Source: Juglans regia (taxonomy: Eukaryota; Streptophyta; Magnoliopsida; Fagales; Juglandaceae). Taken from it: a stretch of DNA of 64,000 nt. Positions 47,543 through 60,136 of this stretch are shown here, in pieces (positions within the stretch are counted from its first letter, which is position 1; each line of letters starts with the position of its first letter). Made by a program: the position numbers and the translations under genes. Below the pieces are notes generated by a model, which searched no databases, was not told the DNA's origin, and worked only from the letters and a program-made list of their open reading frames with translations. The stretch is taken from the NCBI RefSeq assembly GCF_001411555.2, contig NC_049903.1, positions 15,977,234-16,041,233 of the forward strand, written 5' to 3'.

Positions 47543-48400
47543 GAATTGGCACCAGTTAACACAACACGAATGAATAGATCTTCATGAACTTTGTTTGCAA
47601 CATCTTGCACTGATAAACAAGCTTGGTTGCATTTTGTTCCAAGTTCCTATTAACTGTGAATATAGTCACGGTTGATGGAACATGAACCAGCTTGATTTTC
47701 CACGCAACAATGATTCCAAAACTGGACCCTCCACCTCCTCGAATGGCCCAAAACAAATCTTCCCCCATGGATTTTCGGTCAAGGATTCTACCCTTGACAT
47801 CAATCATTTGTGCGTCAATAATATTATCTGTAGCAACGCTGTATTTGCGCATCAAGGTGCCATACCCTCCCCCACTAAAGTGTCCATGCCAACACCCACA
47901 ATCGGGCAAAGTCCCACCAGTAAGCAAAAAATTATACTTTTCTCAGCAATCCTATAATAAACTTCACCAATAATGGCTCCGGATTCAACCCAAGCCATGT
48001 CATTTTCTGCATCAATACTAATTGATCGAAGATTTATCATATTGATTATGAGAAATGGAACATCAGATACATAAGAAAGGCCCTCAAAATCATGACCACC
48101 GCTTCTAACTCTGATTTGCAGGCCATGCTTTTGGGAACAATTAATAGCTGCTTGAATTTGGGAGACATGCGATGGTGTAATAATGACTAGAGGTTTCGGG
48201 GTGGCAGGTGTTGAGAATCTAGGATTTCGTATGGAGAATTCCAATACAGATGAATATGAGGAATTGAACGGGGTGTAAATGACTTGAGAAATTGAGGAGG
48301 TGGAGTTTCCAGCATGAAGGCTCAAGCATTGGACAATGATTGTGGATTTTTTCCACCTTCTGCTACCCATATGTAAATTTTTTGTTGAAAAGGAAAGCAT

Positions 48401-48759
48401 TTTTTAGCGGCACGCTTCCTGTGACTAGAAATTGTCAGAGACTTTCTCTGTAGTTCTGAATATTATATATAATCGAGACCTCGATGATTTTAGATGAGTT
48501 GAATAAAATATTATTAGAATATTTTTTTTAATATTATTATTATTTTAAAATTTATATATATATATATATCATTGGCAGGTTATATGCCTCAATCTGGGGA
48601 AACCCTTTTATTTTACAATGCACATAAAATATCGATATATATGGCCTTTACGATATGTGCTTATTACATGGAATAATAGGTAAAACATGATAGAGAGGGG
48701 ATTTATTGTTGAGTACAATATCTTCTGTAATTAAGCATCTTTAACATCACCTCTCACCA
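48401..48759. other. Spacer between BBE-like pseudogene and BBE-like gene 2
   Basis: Contains a piece of the GAGATGAGATG-family repeat (about 48470-48555) and a duplicated 3' flank shared with 200-780. The repeat piece sits at the same place relative to the gene as copy 1 at 238, so it was present before the duplication. Confidence 0.65.
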
Positions 48760-50367
48760 CTATGCAGAAAGAGCTGGGATGCTTTGTTCATTCCTGAAGA
48801 AATTAGTGGGATCGACCATGGTCTTCACATGAACCAACCTGTTGAAGTTGCCCTTGAAATATTTAGTACCCCATATACTTGCCCGTCTATAGCTTGTGTT
48901 GCCTTCCTTACTATTTGTTCCTATGTCAAGGTCCCTGTAATTGATGTATGCAGCTCTTGGTGATTTTGAAACATAGGCAGCCATGTAACTGTAAAGCCTC
49001 CTGATCCAACTTATATGCCTCTCGGATGCCGCAATTCCTTCTTCCCAATTCACCCAGTCTAGGATTTTGTAGATGTTACCAACTCTATGTGGGAAAGGAA
49101 TTGCAGATTCCGGGATTTCACTCATTCTTCCCCCATACGGAATCATCACCAAAATTGCTTTCTCGGCCTCTTTTTCGAAAAATCTCTCCCAAATCCCTTC
49201 CAAGCCAACTTCTGGAATAGGTTCCATCACGTAGTCAGATTTTGCTTTGAAAAAAGTTGGTCTTGTTCGAGGAGTCCTGCTTAGCAGTACATCCAAGGAT
49301 TCCCCACTTGGAAACCCGGCGAAGTAGAGGGTAGATTCAATCCAGCTCATTTCAGTGCAATCTTCTCTTACCAAACCCAGTTCAGGGAAGCTTTCTTGCA
49401 TCAATGAAAGGAGATTATCTATCCCTCCGAGATACAAGGACACAAATGAGGCTTGTATTGTTTTCCTCCCTTCTTGGCTAGAATTGGCAGCACTTGAGTT
49501 GACGAGAATGAATAGGTCTTCATCAAGCTTGTCTGCAACATATTGCCACCGATGAACAAGCTTGGTTGCATTTTGTTCCAAGTTCCTATTAACTGTGAAT
49601 ACAGTCACAGTTGATGGAACATGAACCAGCTTGATTTTCCACGCAACAATGACTCCAAAGCTGGCCCCTCCACCTCCTCGAATGGCCCAAAATAGATCTT
49701 CTCCCATGGATTCTCTGTCAAGGATTCTGCCCTTAACGTCAATCATTTGGGCGTCAACAATATTATCTGCAGCAAGGCCATATTTGCGCAACATGGTGCC
49801 GTACCCTCCCCCACTGAAGTGTCCACCAACACCCACAGTCGGGCAAACTCCCGCCGGAAAGCCAAAGTTTCTACTTTTCTCGGCAATCCTATAGTATACT
49901 TCACCGATAGTGGCACCGGCTTCAACCCATGCAGTGCCATTTTCTACATCAACATTGATTGAACGAAGATTTATCAGATCGATTATGACAAATGGAACAT
50001 AAGAAACATAAGAAAGGCCCTCAAAATCATGACCACCGCTTCTAACTCTTATTTGCATGCCATGTTTTTGGGAACACTTAATGGTTGCTTGAATTTGGGA
50101 GACATGCAATGGCGTAATAATTACTAGAGGTTTCGGGGTGGCAGGTGTTGAGAATCTAGGATTTTGTATGGAGAATTCCAATACAGATGAATATGAGGAA
50201 TTGGCGGGGGTGTAAATGACTTGAGAAATTGAGGAGGTAGAGTTTCCAGCATGAAGGGTCAGGCATTGAAGGAAGTCTTCATGAGTGTGAGCCGAAGTTG
50301 CCCATAAAAATGAGAAAAGAAGTGTAATAACAAATGGAATAAGCACTGAAGAGCTAACGGGCTTCAT
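48760..50367 (-). CDS. Berberine bridge enzyme-like FAD-linked oxidase 2
   Basis: A 535-residue intronless gene, close twin of 781-2394. It keeps the signal peptide (about residues 1-27), the RSGGHDFEG His and AGVCPTVGVGGH Cys for bicovalent FAD, and the C-terminal INYRDLDIG and MVDPTNFF motifs. Residues from NPRFSTP (about 69) to DEDLFI (about 287) are identical in the two proteins. The segments outside that tract differ more, e.g. FILVNSSAANSSQEGRKTIQ here against FIRVILSAANSSQEGGRTIQ there, a different start of the second half, and ALSA instead of ALSSW at the end. It is expected to be a secreted oxidase; the substrate is unknown. Confidence 0.93.
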   Translation of the reverse strand: MKPVSSSVLIPFVITLLFSFLWATSAHTHEDFLQCLTLHAGNSTSSISQVIYTPANSSYSSVLEFSIQNPRFSTPATPKPLVIITPLHVSQIQATIKCSQKHGMQIRVRSGGHDFEGLSYVSYVPFVIIDLINLRSINVDVENGTAWVEAGATIGEVYYRIAEKSRNFGFPAGVCPTVGVGGHFSGGGYGTMLRKYGLAADNIVDAQMIDVKGRILDRESMGEDLFWAIRGGGGASFGVIVAWKIKLVHVPSTVTVFTVNRNLEQNATKLVHRWQYVADKLDEDLFILVNSSAANSSQEGRKTIQASFVSLYLGGIDNLLSLMQESFPELGLVREDCTEMSWIESTLYFAGFPSGESLDVLLSRTPRTRPTFFKAKSDYVMEPIPEVGLEGIWERFFEKEAEKAILVMIPYGGRMSEIPESAIPFPHRVGNIYKILDWVNWEEGIAASERHISWIRRLYSYMAAYVSKSPRAAYINYRDLDIGTNSKEGNTSYRRASIWGTKYFKGNFNRLVHVKTMVDPTNFFRNEQSIPALSA

Positions 50368-50410
50368 TTTTGTTTGTGTTTCTGTGCTAAAATCAGGATG
50401 CGAGCGTCCT

Positions 50411-50418
50411 TATTTATA
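50411..50418 (-). promoter_or_regulatory. TATA box of BBE-like gene 2
   Basis: TATAAATA on the minus strand, 44-51 bases ahead of the ATG, as in gene 1. Confidence 0.6.
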
Positions 50419-50702
50419 GTGTTGAATACTTGGAAATTAATGTGAAAACTGTGCGTACAATGGTGCTCATAACAGCTGTTGCATATAACGTACATATTTT
50501 TCAACTTTGCAGGAAACCATTCCATCATGAATTTCGTACATAGAAAAAGAGAAATTTCGTGCACGTTGTAAAGTCCGAATTGCATGGCGATTTGACAACA
50601 TAGAACTTTGACAAACGTGTCTCAAAACTTGCCAACAAAACAAAACCGACAGCAAAACCAGTCCAGGCCATAGCTTCACAAAGCGAGGCCATCACGTTTC
50701 AC

Positions 50703-50870
50703 ATTTAACTATTATATTTTTTTAAAATTTTAATATAAAGTATAATAAATAATTCAATTTTTTTAAATATTAAAATAATAATATTAAAAAATAATATTCT
50801 AATAATATTTTATTAAACTTTCAATTTTTATATAAAAATATCTCATCTCATTTCACTATCTAAACTCTAC
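50703..50870. repeat. MITE-like repeat (GAGATGAGATG family), copy in reverse
   Basis: On the minus strand it starts GTTTAGATAGTGAAATGAGA, then TTAATAAAATATTATTAGAA, and ends in an A-rich stretch. It lies in the upstream region of BBE-like gene 2 only and is absent from the same region of gene 1. Confidence 0.6.
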
Positions 50871-51109
50871 CTAAAAAGATATTACCATCTTAATTTCTTT
50901 CTTTTTATTATTATTATTGTTTTTAAAGGATTACCATCTTAATTTCAAACTAACCCGGTACGTGTAGTGAAAGTAAGTTTAAAATAGTAATTAATTATAA
51001 ATCATTTTTTTGCTGAATTATCTATTATTATTAATTACGCTGGTCATTCAAAGAGATCAACAATCTGTGTCTTTGCTAATTAGGATTTTGACACTACAAC
51101 AGAAAGGGT

Positions 51110-51275
51110 CTTTTGGGATGAAAATTTTCTTCCCAAAAGACCCCAATTTCGTCCCGAAAAAATTTTTGGGACGAAAAAAATTCGTCCCAAAGTCGTTCCA
51201 ATATCACTGTGTCAAAAGGTATTTTGGGACGAAAATCACCATTTTGTCCCAAAAAATTTCTTTTGGGACGAAATT
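51110..51275. repeat. Terminal hairpin repeats of CACTA C (tnpA side)
   Basis: TCTTTTGGGATGAAAATTTT, CTTCCCAAAAGA, TTTCGTCCCGAAAAAA, TTTTTGGGACGAAA and TTCGTCCCAAAG follow each other in alternating orientation. The other end (62195-62345) has the same TTTGGGACGAAA set. Confidence 0.8.
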
Positions 51276-51284
51276 GAAGGAAAC

Positions 51285-51640
51285 CGTTCGAACACGTTCG
51301 AACGAAAAAAAATTTTTGTCACAGTTTAAATTCGTCCCAGAAAATAGTTCGAACAGTAGTAACGTGTTTGAACGATTTCGAAATATGTTTGAACACACAT
51401 GAATTCGTTCAAACGTTATGAATTGTCTTTGTGTTCGAACGTTAAATGGTCAGGTCGAACGCTATATGGGTTCGAACGGTATAGGATATGTTCGAACACG
51501 ACTGAAATTATTTACGTTCGAACGTTGTGTGATCGTTCGAACACTACAAACATAAATTTCGTTCGAACATTACGTTTACGTTCGAACGCTATTGTCGTTA
51601 CATAGAGTTCGAACGTTTTACGTTCGTTCGAACGATATCT
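51285..51640. repeat. CGTTCGAACG cluster of CACTA C (tnpA end)
   Basis: Includes a perfect palindrome at 51295-51304 and some fifteen further copies (e.g. TTACGTTCGAACGTTGTG near 51512). Spacing is often 20-40 bases. Confidence 0.85.
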
Positions 51641-51806
51641 CTTTAATTTAAATCAATAATAGAAAACCAAATAGACATTCATACTATTTGCCACAATACA
51701 TTAGAAAATGTTTAACACTCACAAAAGTGTTAAAATAAGCGCAAACTAAATAAATAACAGTCGAGACAGGTATTGTTCGTACATAAATAGATAATTCCAA
51801 AATCCA

Positions 51807-53333
51807 TCAGTTGCTTGGAGGCCTGTACTGTTGCATAAGCTGCTGCATTTGGAGTTGCATCTGTCTTCTGAACTCTTCTTGTTGTTCTTCATGTTGTTTG
51901 AGGCGCATCTCCATATCTGCTTGTTTTGCCAATTGAGCCTCTAACTCATGCTGTCTTGCAGTCAATTCTTCGATTCTGGAATTCGCATTCTCTAGCTCTA
52001 TAGAAGTCATAGATGCATTCCCAGAAGAAGAGGAAGAGGGACCAGGCTTTACACAACGACCCAAACCCCTCAAATATCCTGAACGTTGACCCAGGACTTG
52101 TGTAAAAATCTCAATATCACTTGTTGAGGATTTTTGATCTGACACAGATTCAGCACGTAGGGCAACCATTTTATCCTAGCCATATATAAGATAAAGAATT
52201 AATATCGTCATAAATATTCTAATATATTTAATTAAAACAGGTTATAAAACTTACATAATTTTCACGGGCATCAGGATGAGTCCACTCTCCATTACGATCA
52301 GTGTGCGATGCAGCATATAATTTTGTCAGATCATAATTAGTATCTGAGTCTTGCTACAATAAATGTGTTAAAGATATAAAGTCATTATGATGAGTCCAAA
52401 TAATTAACTATATCCAATAAAAAAAAATAGCAATACCAATTTCTGAGAAATACGATGGAAAGATCTTGAGCCTGCATGATGATTAATCTTCAATTTTGAT
52501 CTATTTGTTTTGTTTATAGAACTTCGCTCCTGCAAAGAAATTGAAAATATTATGAAGCGAAATGACAGATAGGACAAGTAAAATAATTAAATTTCATTAT
52601 ACCTGATATGATGGATCCTCAAACATGTCACAAAGTTTTTCCCACTCAAAAGGTCGGACATCCTGGAAAGGATGTTGGCGTGCATCTTCCTTCTTCTCAA
52701 ATTTATTATAATGCTCATGACACCTCGCCTTATATTTGGGGAATGCATTACCCATAAGCTCTTCCACAGTCTTACGCTCCTCTCTCCGACCAAAATTTAA
52801 TTCGAAATTATCCTTAAAAAAATAGTCACAAACACATTATCATTTATAATATTCTAAATTTAAGTAAAGTATAGAAATTTATTCTACTAAATCAATATTT
52901 TAAACATTACCAAACAACGCTTCTTGATAAGCTCTTTAACATCTTGGGGGACTTTCTTCCATGAAGTCGTTGCCAAAGGTGCGTAAGTTCGTGTAAGAGC
53001 ACCCACATGTGATGCAAGCCAAGCTGTTGGTTGTCCTTCGCCCCCAGTATGTTCGTCAGGAATGTTAACCTTGATCTTACCCACCTTCCGATATTTTTCC
53101 AACATCACCCCTCTAGTGGTGCCTCGACCTTGACGAGATTGTACTGTAGATTCTATAAAATATAACATTGTAATCAATTACATTTATATTTCTATTATAG
53201 GACCTTAATTAATAACTTTTATGAGTATTAGATTTTTACCTTGTTCTATAGAATCAATCTCTAATGGTGAGTCTGAAGGAGAGCTAGGAACAGGTGGAGA
53301 TGGGTTGCGAACTTCCTTCCTCTTTGGCGGCAT
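51807..53333 (-). CDS. tnpA: tnpA-like protein (Ptta/En/Spm family) of CACTA C, six exons
   Basis: Proposed exons on the minus strand: 53333-53240, 53152-52911, 52812-52603, about 52530-52438, about 52355-52255 and about 52178-51807, all with GT/AG introns. The spliced frame stays open, giving roughly 370 residues. Exon 1 is MPPKRKEVRNPSPPVP, basic then Pro/Ser-rich. Exon 2 has GVMLEKYRKVGKIKVNIPDE and ALTRTYAPLATTSWKKVPQD. Exon 3 has ARCHEHYNKFEKKEDARQHP and CDMFEDPSYQ. Exon 6 has IEIFTQVLGQRSGYLRGLGR and a Gln-rich coiled coil ending QQYRPPSN. The region resembles the plant transposase Ptta/En/Spm family (Transposase_24). Its expected role is binding of the subterminal repeats. It starts 71 bases after the tnpD stop and is probably made from the same transcript by alternative splicing, as in En/Spm. 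Confidence 0.82.
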
Positions 53334-53403
53334 AATTTCAAACTACTGATACATTCAATAAGTAAAATATTTGTCATCAAGTGTAATGTTAACACTTAAT
53401 TGG

Positions 53404-56400
53404 TCAATTAGAATCTGTATCAGTTTCATTTGACAATTCGCTCTCATCATCTGTAGATACTTCAGATGATTCAACATTTTCCTCAACTGTCGCATCAACA
53501 ATTTCAGCCTCAATATCTTCTCTATTTAATGGAATCATCTCATACTGGCTCAAATCCACAAACAAATTTAAGGCGGGTTGACTCTCTTGGTATGCTTCTT
53601 GAGTAGAAGAGTCATCTTCTTCTTCATCTTGTCCTTCCGCCTGAGGGATAACATCATATATATTTCTTGGAGAATATTTTTGAACTACTCGCCATTGATT
53701 TCCTAACTTCGGGTCATCTAAGTAGAATACTTGAGATGCTTGAGAAGCCAAAATAAAAGGATCATCTTCATACCATTTTTTTGATGTATTAACACTCAAA
53801 AAATATTCATCATCACGGACTCTAGTACGAGGATTGCTTAAATCCCACCAATCACACTTAAACAGATACACTGCAAGCTCTCCCAAATATTTCATTCCAA
53901 TTATATCGACAATAACCCCATAGAAATCAATATTTTCTCCATCATGACTTCCTTCGACTAGGACACCACTATTTTGGATTTTTCTATAACAATCTCGATC
54001 CAGTGTGTGATACCTACTTCCCCGAGAAATACATGCAGAATATCGAGCAGCGCGTCTTGATGGGCCACACGCCAATGCATACAGTTCATCAGATATATCA
54101 TTTGGATTATTCGCATGCAATTGTACAACCTACATATTGAGTAAAGCATATACTATATCAAAGTTGAAATTAATATTTTTTCATTTGTTATTGAGTAATG
54201 CATATGTAATTTCATTACCCGTTCTTCAAACCATCTCGGGAACTCCTCTTCATGTTTCTGGTTTATATCATTTACTCCTAGTTCCTTGAGCACATTAATA
54301 TGATCACTGAAATTGATGATTACCACAAATATTTTATATTTTGTATTTTTTTAAAAGTAATGAGGCAATTTAAATTAAGAAAAAGTTATAACTTACTTCA
54401 AGTAGTTCTCTATCTCAAGGCAATTGTTCAGCACGTACCACTGAGCTTTCTCGAACTCTCTTCCACACAAGTCATAACCACGCACTGCACCAATTGGACG
54501 AACTTATTGGGAAAACACAGAAAATATATTCCGTTGTCTTGCTCGGTCAACGTCAAAGTTTCTTTCTGGCCGATCAAACCAAGTGTCAACTCCGTGGAAA
54601 TATTTGGAACAGAAGGTATGCCACTTATCGTCAATATATGCTTCTGCAATTGATCCTTCTGGACGGGCCTTGTTACCCACTGTACATTTCAACTTTCCAA
54701 GAAATCGTTCAATGGGATACATCCATCTATATTGAACTGGTCCTGCAAGTCGAGCCTCACGTGACAAATGAACGGCTAGGTGAACCATGACATCGAAGAA
54801 TGACGGTGGATAAATACTTTCTAGCTTACACAATATTATGACAATTTCTCGTTCCATTCGATCCAAAGCTTCTACATTCAACGTCCTAGCACATAAGTCT
54901 TTAAAAAATGCACCCAACTCAGTCAAAGCCACGCGCACATCTCTGGTCAAGTACCCACGGATACCAATAGGCAAGATACGCTGTAAGAAAACATGACAAT
55001 CATGACTTTTTAATCCAGTTATTTTCCAATCATTTGTTCTCACACACCTTGTTAGATTCGAGGCATAACCGTCCGGTAATTTGATCTTCATTAGCCACTC
55101 ACAAAATGTAACCCTTTCATTCCTTGACAATGTATACCACCCAATCGGCATGTAGACAGACAAACCATTTTCTTGCAACTGCATTTCCCGTCTTATTCCC
55201 AACTGCTTCAAATCTTTCCTTGAGTTTATTGTATCCTTTGTTTTTCCTTCAATTGACATCAATGTTCCCAATACGGATTCGCAAATATTTTTTTCAATAT
55301 GCATAACATCAAGGCTATGTCGCAATTTTAACTTCGACCAGTACGGGAGCTCGAAAAATATACTCTTCTTTGTCCAATTCAACTCATTCGTAGCTCGTTT
55401 TCTCTTTCGTTGTTTTTTACCAAATTCATTACAACCAACATCTATAAATTGTGCAAATACATCTTCGCCAGACAAATATGGTGGAGGTTGGCCCCATTCA
55501 ACAGTTCCATCAAACATTCTAGAATTTCCACGCCATTTATGGTCACCAGGTAAAAATCGACGATGACCCATGAAACATAATTTCCTCCCGTACGTAAGCC
55601 ATTCAGATTTGGTATATTTGTTACAAGTTGGACATGCCATTTTCCCCTTAGTACTCCAACCTGACAAATTCCCATAAGCTGGAAAATCATTTATTGTCCA
55701 CAACACCGCAACATGCATCTTGAACGACTTGCCTGTTGACGAATCAAATGTGACAACCCCATTCTCCCACAAATCTTTCAATTCTGCAATCAATGGCTGT
55801 AAGTGTATGTCTATATCATTTCCCGGTGACCTCGAACCTGGGATGAGCAAACTCATCATGAAATATGGATCTTTCATACACTTCCACGGTGGTAAATTAT
55901 ACGGCATAAGTACAACTGGCCAAGTACTATGACTAGTACTCATGTTCCCAAAAGGATTAAATCCATCTGTTGCCAACCCAAGTCTTACGTTACGCGGTTC
56001 TTCAGCAAACCATGGGTGTTCCTGATCAAATTCCTTCCACACCTGGGAGTCAGCAGGATGTGACAAAATATTCTCGTTCCTTACTCTATCTGATGAGTGC
56101 CATGTCATATCTACAGCCGTTGCGCGTGACATAAATAATCGTTGTAATCTAGGTATCAATGGAAAGTGGCGGACGACCTTTTGCGGAACATTTGCCTTGT
56201 CCGATGTCCATCTTGACTCGTGGCATATAGGACACTCGTTCAACTGCTCATTCTCTCGCCAAAATAATATGCAGTCATTCTTACATGCATGTATTACGTT
56301 GTAATCAAATCCGAGTCCTCGTTTCAACTTTTTTGCTTCATAGAAGTTACGAGGTAAAGTATTGTCTGTCGGCAGTGCCTCTTTAAACAGCTCAAGTAAC

Positions 56401-56978
56401 ATATTGACTGCCTTAATAGATAATCGACACATTGATTTTATGTGAAGCAATCTTACGGTAAACGACAACTTACTATGTCTTCTGCATCCTGGATATAGCT
56501 CACGCTGTGAATCATTCCACAAGCGTGCAAAAGTGTTATGGCCTCCATCATTTGAGCTTGATGTGTCTGTGTCACCTTCATCCATAAACATTCCCGCACC
56601 GATGTCACCTAACATTTCCTCCATATCCTCATTGTAATCATCTCCAACAATCTCTGGTTGTACATCTTCATCGATCTCTTCTTCTTCATGTGGAGCCTCA
56701 AATGAAGTTGGATATGGTTCGCCGTGTAAGACCCAATCAGTATAATCCTTATCAATACCTTTGACAAACAGATGCTCTCTCACCAAGTCTATCTTATGAG
56801 AACGCAAATTCCTGCATTCTCTGCATGGGCATCTGATACGCCCATCACTATCACATGTACCCAATGCAAACTCCAAGAATTTCTTAACACCTTCAGCATA
56901 TACATTGTAATTCTGACCCAATCGATCGGTAACTCTCATCCAACTCTTATCCATGCCGACTATATTCATTACAAACAA
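53404..56978 (-). CDS. tnpD: tnpD/TNP2-type CACTA transposase of element C, one premature stop
   Basis: Exon 1 runs from the ATG at 56978 (or MDKSWM at 56954) to about 54396, exon 2 54308-54222, exon 3 about 54130-53404, introns GT/AG. N-terminal transposon-associated domain: MDKSWMRVTDRLGQNYNV, then CPCRECRN. The tnp2 catalytic domain includes ATAVDMTWHSSDRVRNENIL, RLGLATDGFNPFGNMS, MMSLLIPGSRSPGNDIDIHL and NDFPAYGNLSGWSTKGKMAC. The DUF4218-like part reads YPPSFFDVMVHLAVHLSREA and PVQYRWMYPIERFLGKLK. Exon 3 is a DUF4216-like domain (FYGVIVDIIGMKYL, FKCDWWDLS, KWYEDDPFILASQASQVFYL) with an acidic tail. A TAA at 54504 follows VFSQ in the same frame as VRPIGAVRGYDLCGREFEKA and cuts off the C-terminal part. 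It is otherwise complete. It catalyses excision and insertion. Confidence 0.85.
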
Positions 56979-56999
56979 TATTGTAATGCATCAGCAAAC

Positions 57000-57540
57000 A
57001 ACCATGTATCATGTACCAATTAATGAGTATGCCACCTTTCACCGGGTAGTTGGTCCTATCCCGTTCGGGATTGTAAGATCATAGTCGCCAACCTATGATC
57101 TATTATCTGTCACGTCCAACAAAATTTCGGCAGCATCTCCCCATAGTTCTCCAAATATGCTCGTTTCGTTGTGTGCACTGATGATTAACACGTCGTTGCA
57201 CCATCACCGAAACTGCATATCCAGAGAACAATGGATGAATCTACCAAAATCATAATGTTGGACGACAACAGATATAGTTCTATAGTTTGCGAGAATGATC
57301 TTACAATCCCAAACTGTCCACTCTGGACAATTCAAGAGTTATCAATCAAGCATTCATCCGGATTGATAACTCTCGAACGGGTCTAAGGCTTATTTTGATG
57401 AACAAACAATACAAAATATGCTAATATATGTCAAACAATAACAACATATTATTTACACAACAATACAACAAAAACATAATAGTAGGTATTATTTCAAGAT
57501 TTATTCCAGATTTTAATTTAAATATTAGTTTTACCTGTTT
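57000..57540. other. Leader/intron region upstream of tnpD, no gene seen
   Basis: Non-coding. It holds an inverted repeat pair around 57330-57375 (GAGTTATCAATC and GATTGATAACTC). It may be 5' leader or intron of tnpD. Confidence 0.45.
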
Positions 57541-57985
57541 ATAATTAAGTATTTTAATTTAAAGATTTAGTAGTATTTTAATTTGAATATTAATTTTATT
57601 AATTTATCTTTAACTATTTAAGTATTATTAAATCTTAACTATTTATATTTTAATTTAAAGATTTAGTAGTATTTTAATTTGAATATTAATTTTATTAATT
57701 TATCTTTAAGTATTTAAGTATTATTAAATCTTAACTATTTCTATTTTAATTTAAAGATTCAGTAGTATTTTAATTTGAATATTAATTTTATTAATTTATA
57801 ATTAAGTATTTAAGTATTATTAAATCTTAACTATTTATATTTTAATTTAAAGATTTAGTAGTATTTTAATTTGAATTTGAATTTTATTAATTTATAATTA
57901 AGTATTTAAGTATTATTAAATCTTAACTATTTATATTTTAATTTAAAATTTTAGTAGTATTTTAATTTGAATAATAATTTTATTT
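57541..57985. repeat. 96-bp tandem repeat in CACTA C
   Basis: The marker AAAGATTTAGTAGTATTTTA starts at 57561, 57657, 57753, 57849 and (as AAAATTTTAGTAG) 57945, exactly 96 bases each time. The units are almost identical and very AT-rich (ATTAAATCTTAACTATTTAT). It is non-coding. Confidence 0.93.
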
Positions 57986-58079
57986 ATTTAGAATTAACAA
58001 TATTAAATGGTAGTAGTACATATAATTTATAACTATCCCAAAGTATTTGTATTCTGTATACGTTATTGATGAAATGTCA

Positions 58080-58740
58080 TTACCTGTTCGAACGATGATG
58101 CCCTATGTTCGAACAAAATGAATACGTTCGAACGGTAATCCTAATCCGTTCGAACGTATTCGTTCCAGATTCCAGTCGTCTTCAACAATGCCGAAAACTC
58201 CATTAATTACAAATTCTAACAAACACAAACACCAATTTCAAAGCATACAACTTTCTAACATTGCAAAATATTAAGTTCAAATCATACATTTCTATTTTAA
58301 AAGAAATACCTGACATTTTGAAGATGAAAAGGAAATAATCCGAGAATAATCCGAAAATAATCACAAACTATCCTACAAGTATTAATCCGAGAATAATGGA
58401 GTGAGATGAACAATTTTTTTGAGCTTAAGGGCTAGTTTGAGAAAGAATACCTCTGATATGCGAAGGGGTAATCTTTAGGTGACCACACGGAGCGACAGCG
58501 CAGGAGGAGAGAATCAAAATTGTGAGGTTCTGTCGTGTTTTTGAAGAACATTTCATGTTCAAACGGTTATTTACTAACCGTTCGAACGTGAAAATATTAA
58601 GCGGGAGAAAATTCCCTCCTAATTTTCACGTTCGAACGTATAAAAAGTAGGTTCGAACGTTATTGATTTATTCCCGCTCGAAAATTAATCGTTCGAACTT
58701 TAATTTCTAACTGTTCAAACGGTATTGTAAATGTTTATTT
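58080..58740. repeat. CGTTCGAACG cluster near the tnpD leader of CACTA C
   Basis: Perfect palindromes at 58125-58134 and 58147-58156 (22 bases apart), then more copies around 58560-58720, with GCGGGAGAAAATTCCC-like inverted repeats between them as in B (23440-23720). It lies upstream of the tnpD side. Confidence 0.8.
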
Positions 58741-58849
58741 ATATTTTTTTTTCATTATACCTTTGAATAAAAGAACAACATTAATATATGTAGACATATT
58801 AGATGATACTATAGTTTAATTGGTGGGATATTTTCTCACCACTGCAATA

Positions 58850-59010
58850 ATCCGTTCGAACTATAACAAATTACGTTCGAACGGCAATCCAGCTGTCTTT
58901 AATTGGCGGGATGTTTTCCCGCCATTTGCCTTGTCCGTTCGAATGTTTTATTTTACGTTCAAACGTTAACATATGCGTTCGAACGGTTTATGAGTACCGT
59001 TCGAACACAT
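58850..59010. repeat. Further CGTTCGAACG cluster of CACTA C
   Basis: Sites CCGTTCGAACTATA, TTACGTTCGAACGGCA, TGCGTTCGAACGGTTTA and ACCGTTCGAACACA, with GGCGGGATGTTTTCCCGCC as a hairpin between them. Confidence 0.75.
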
Positions 59011-59039
59011 ATCCTTTATGTTTAAATATAACTTTTTTC

Positions 59040-59700
59040 ATCATTAAATGAAAAGTACTATAACATCATATGTATTAGTTATATATACTATCATATATAA
59101 TGTAATATACACTATCATATATATAGTAATCTATACTAATTATATAGTATATATAGTAATATATATTATCATATATATAGTGACCTATACTATCATATAT
59201 ATTATTAAGATCATATGTATTAGTAATATATACTCACATATATATAGCCTCAAATATACTAAGGTCACATAATAAAGTCTAGAGAAATTTATAAGATGAT
59301 AGTATATTATAAGTAAGCTATACTCTATGTATATATGTTGTATAATATCATATATAACTTTAGTAGGTAAAGTATAATGGAATATGTAATATGACATATA
59401 TTAGTTAAGTATAAACTCATACCATATAGTACTACATGCTATTATATGGTACTATATATATCTTAATATCTCATATATAACACTTTGATAGTAAAGTATT
59501 ATGATATATTATTATTATACTATAAGAAAATATTTTATAAGTTATTATGCTTTCATTTAAAGTATTCTACTATTATAATATATATTATAATATTACATAT
59601 ATATTACAGTATATATAATCTACTATAATAGTATATATATTATAATAATTTATATGAATATAAATATAGTATACATTTAATATATTTTTTAATAAACTTA
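59040..59700. other. AT-rich block of CACTA C
   Basis: Strings of TATACTATCATATATA and TAGTAATATATA repeat irregularly. It is non-coding; open frames here are chance. Position matches the AT-rich block of A and B between ORF3 and the tnpD leader. Confidence 0.7.
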
Positions 59701-60136
59701 CCAAACTTCCGTTCGAACGTGAAATAGTAACGGGCGAACGGTTTTATATTAACGTTCGAACTTTAACTATTAACGTTCGAACGGTTATGCACGTATAAGT
59801 TATCGCGGGCAGCGATTTCTCTCACGTCGCCGTCCCCACCATTTGAAAAAGCGAGAAAACATTCGAACGCACTACATTCACCGCCGTCTGCCATCGTGAT
59901 CAGCACATACGTCAAACATTTTTCCTCCCAAGTAAAGGTATGTATTTTTGAACTCATTTTACCGTTTATTTTATAATTTTATGGTTTTATTTGTTTTTTT
60001 TTAAATTACATTTTTTTATTAATAATTACCGTAGAACATCATAAATCTATCGTAGGATGTTTAGAAATGAAGAGTACTTTGTTTTTTAGTCGAAGAAACC
60101 ACGGAATCGATTAATTTTTGAGTATTTTCATGGCCG

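Noticed and set aside
59048..59397. Tyr/Ile-rich frames
   Set aside because: Product of TATATA-type repeats in the AT-rich block of CACTA C.
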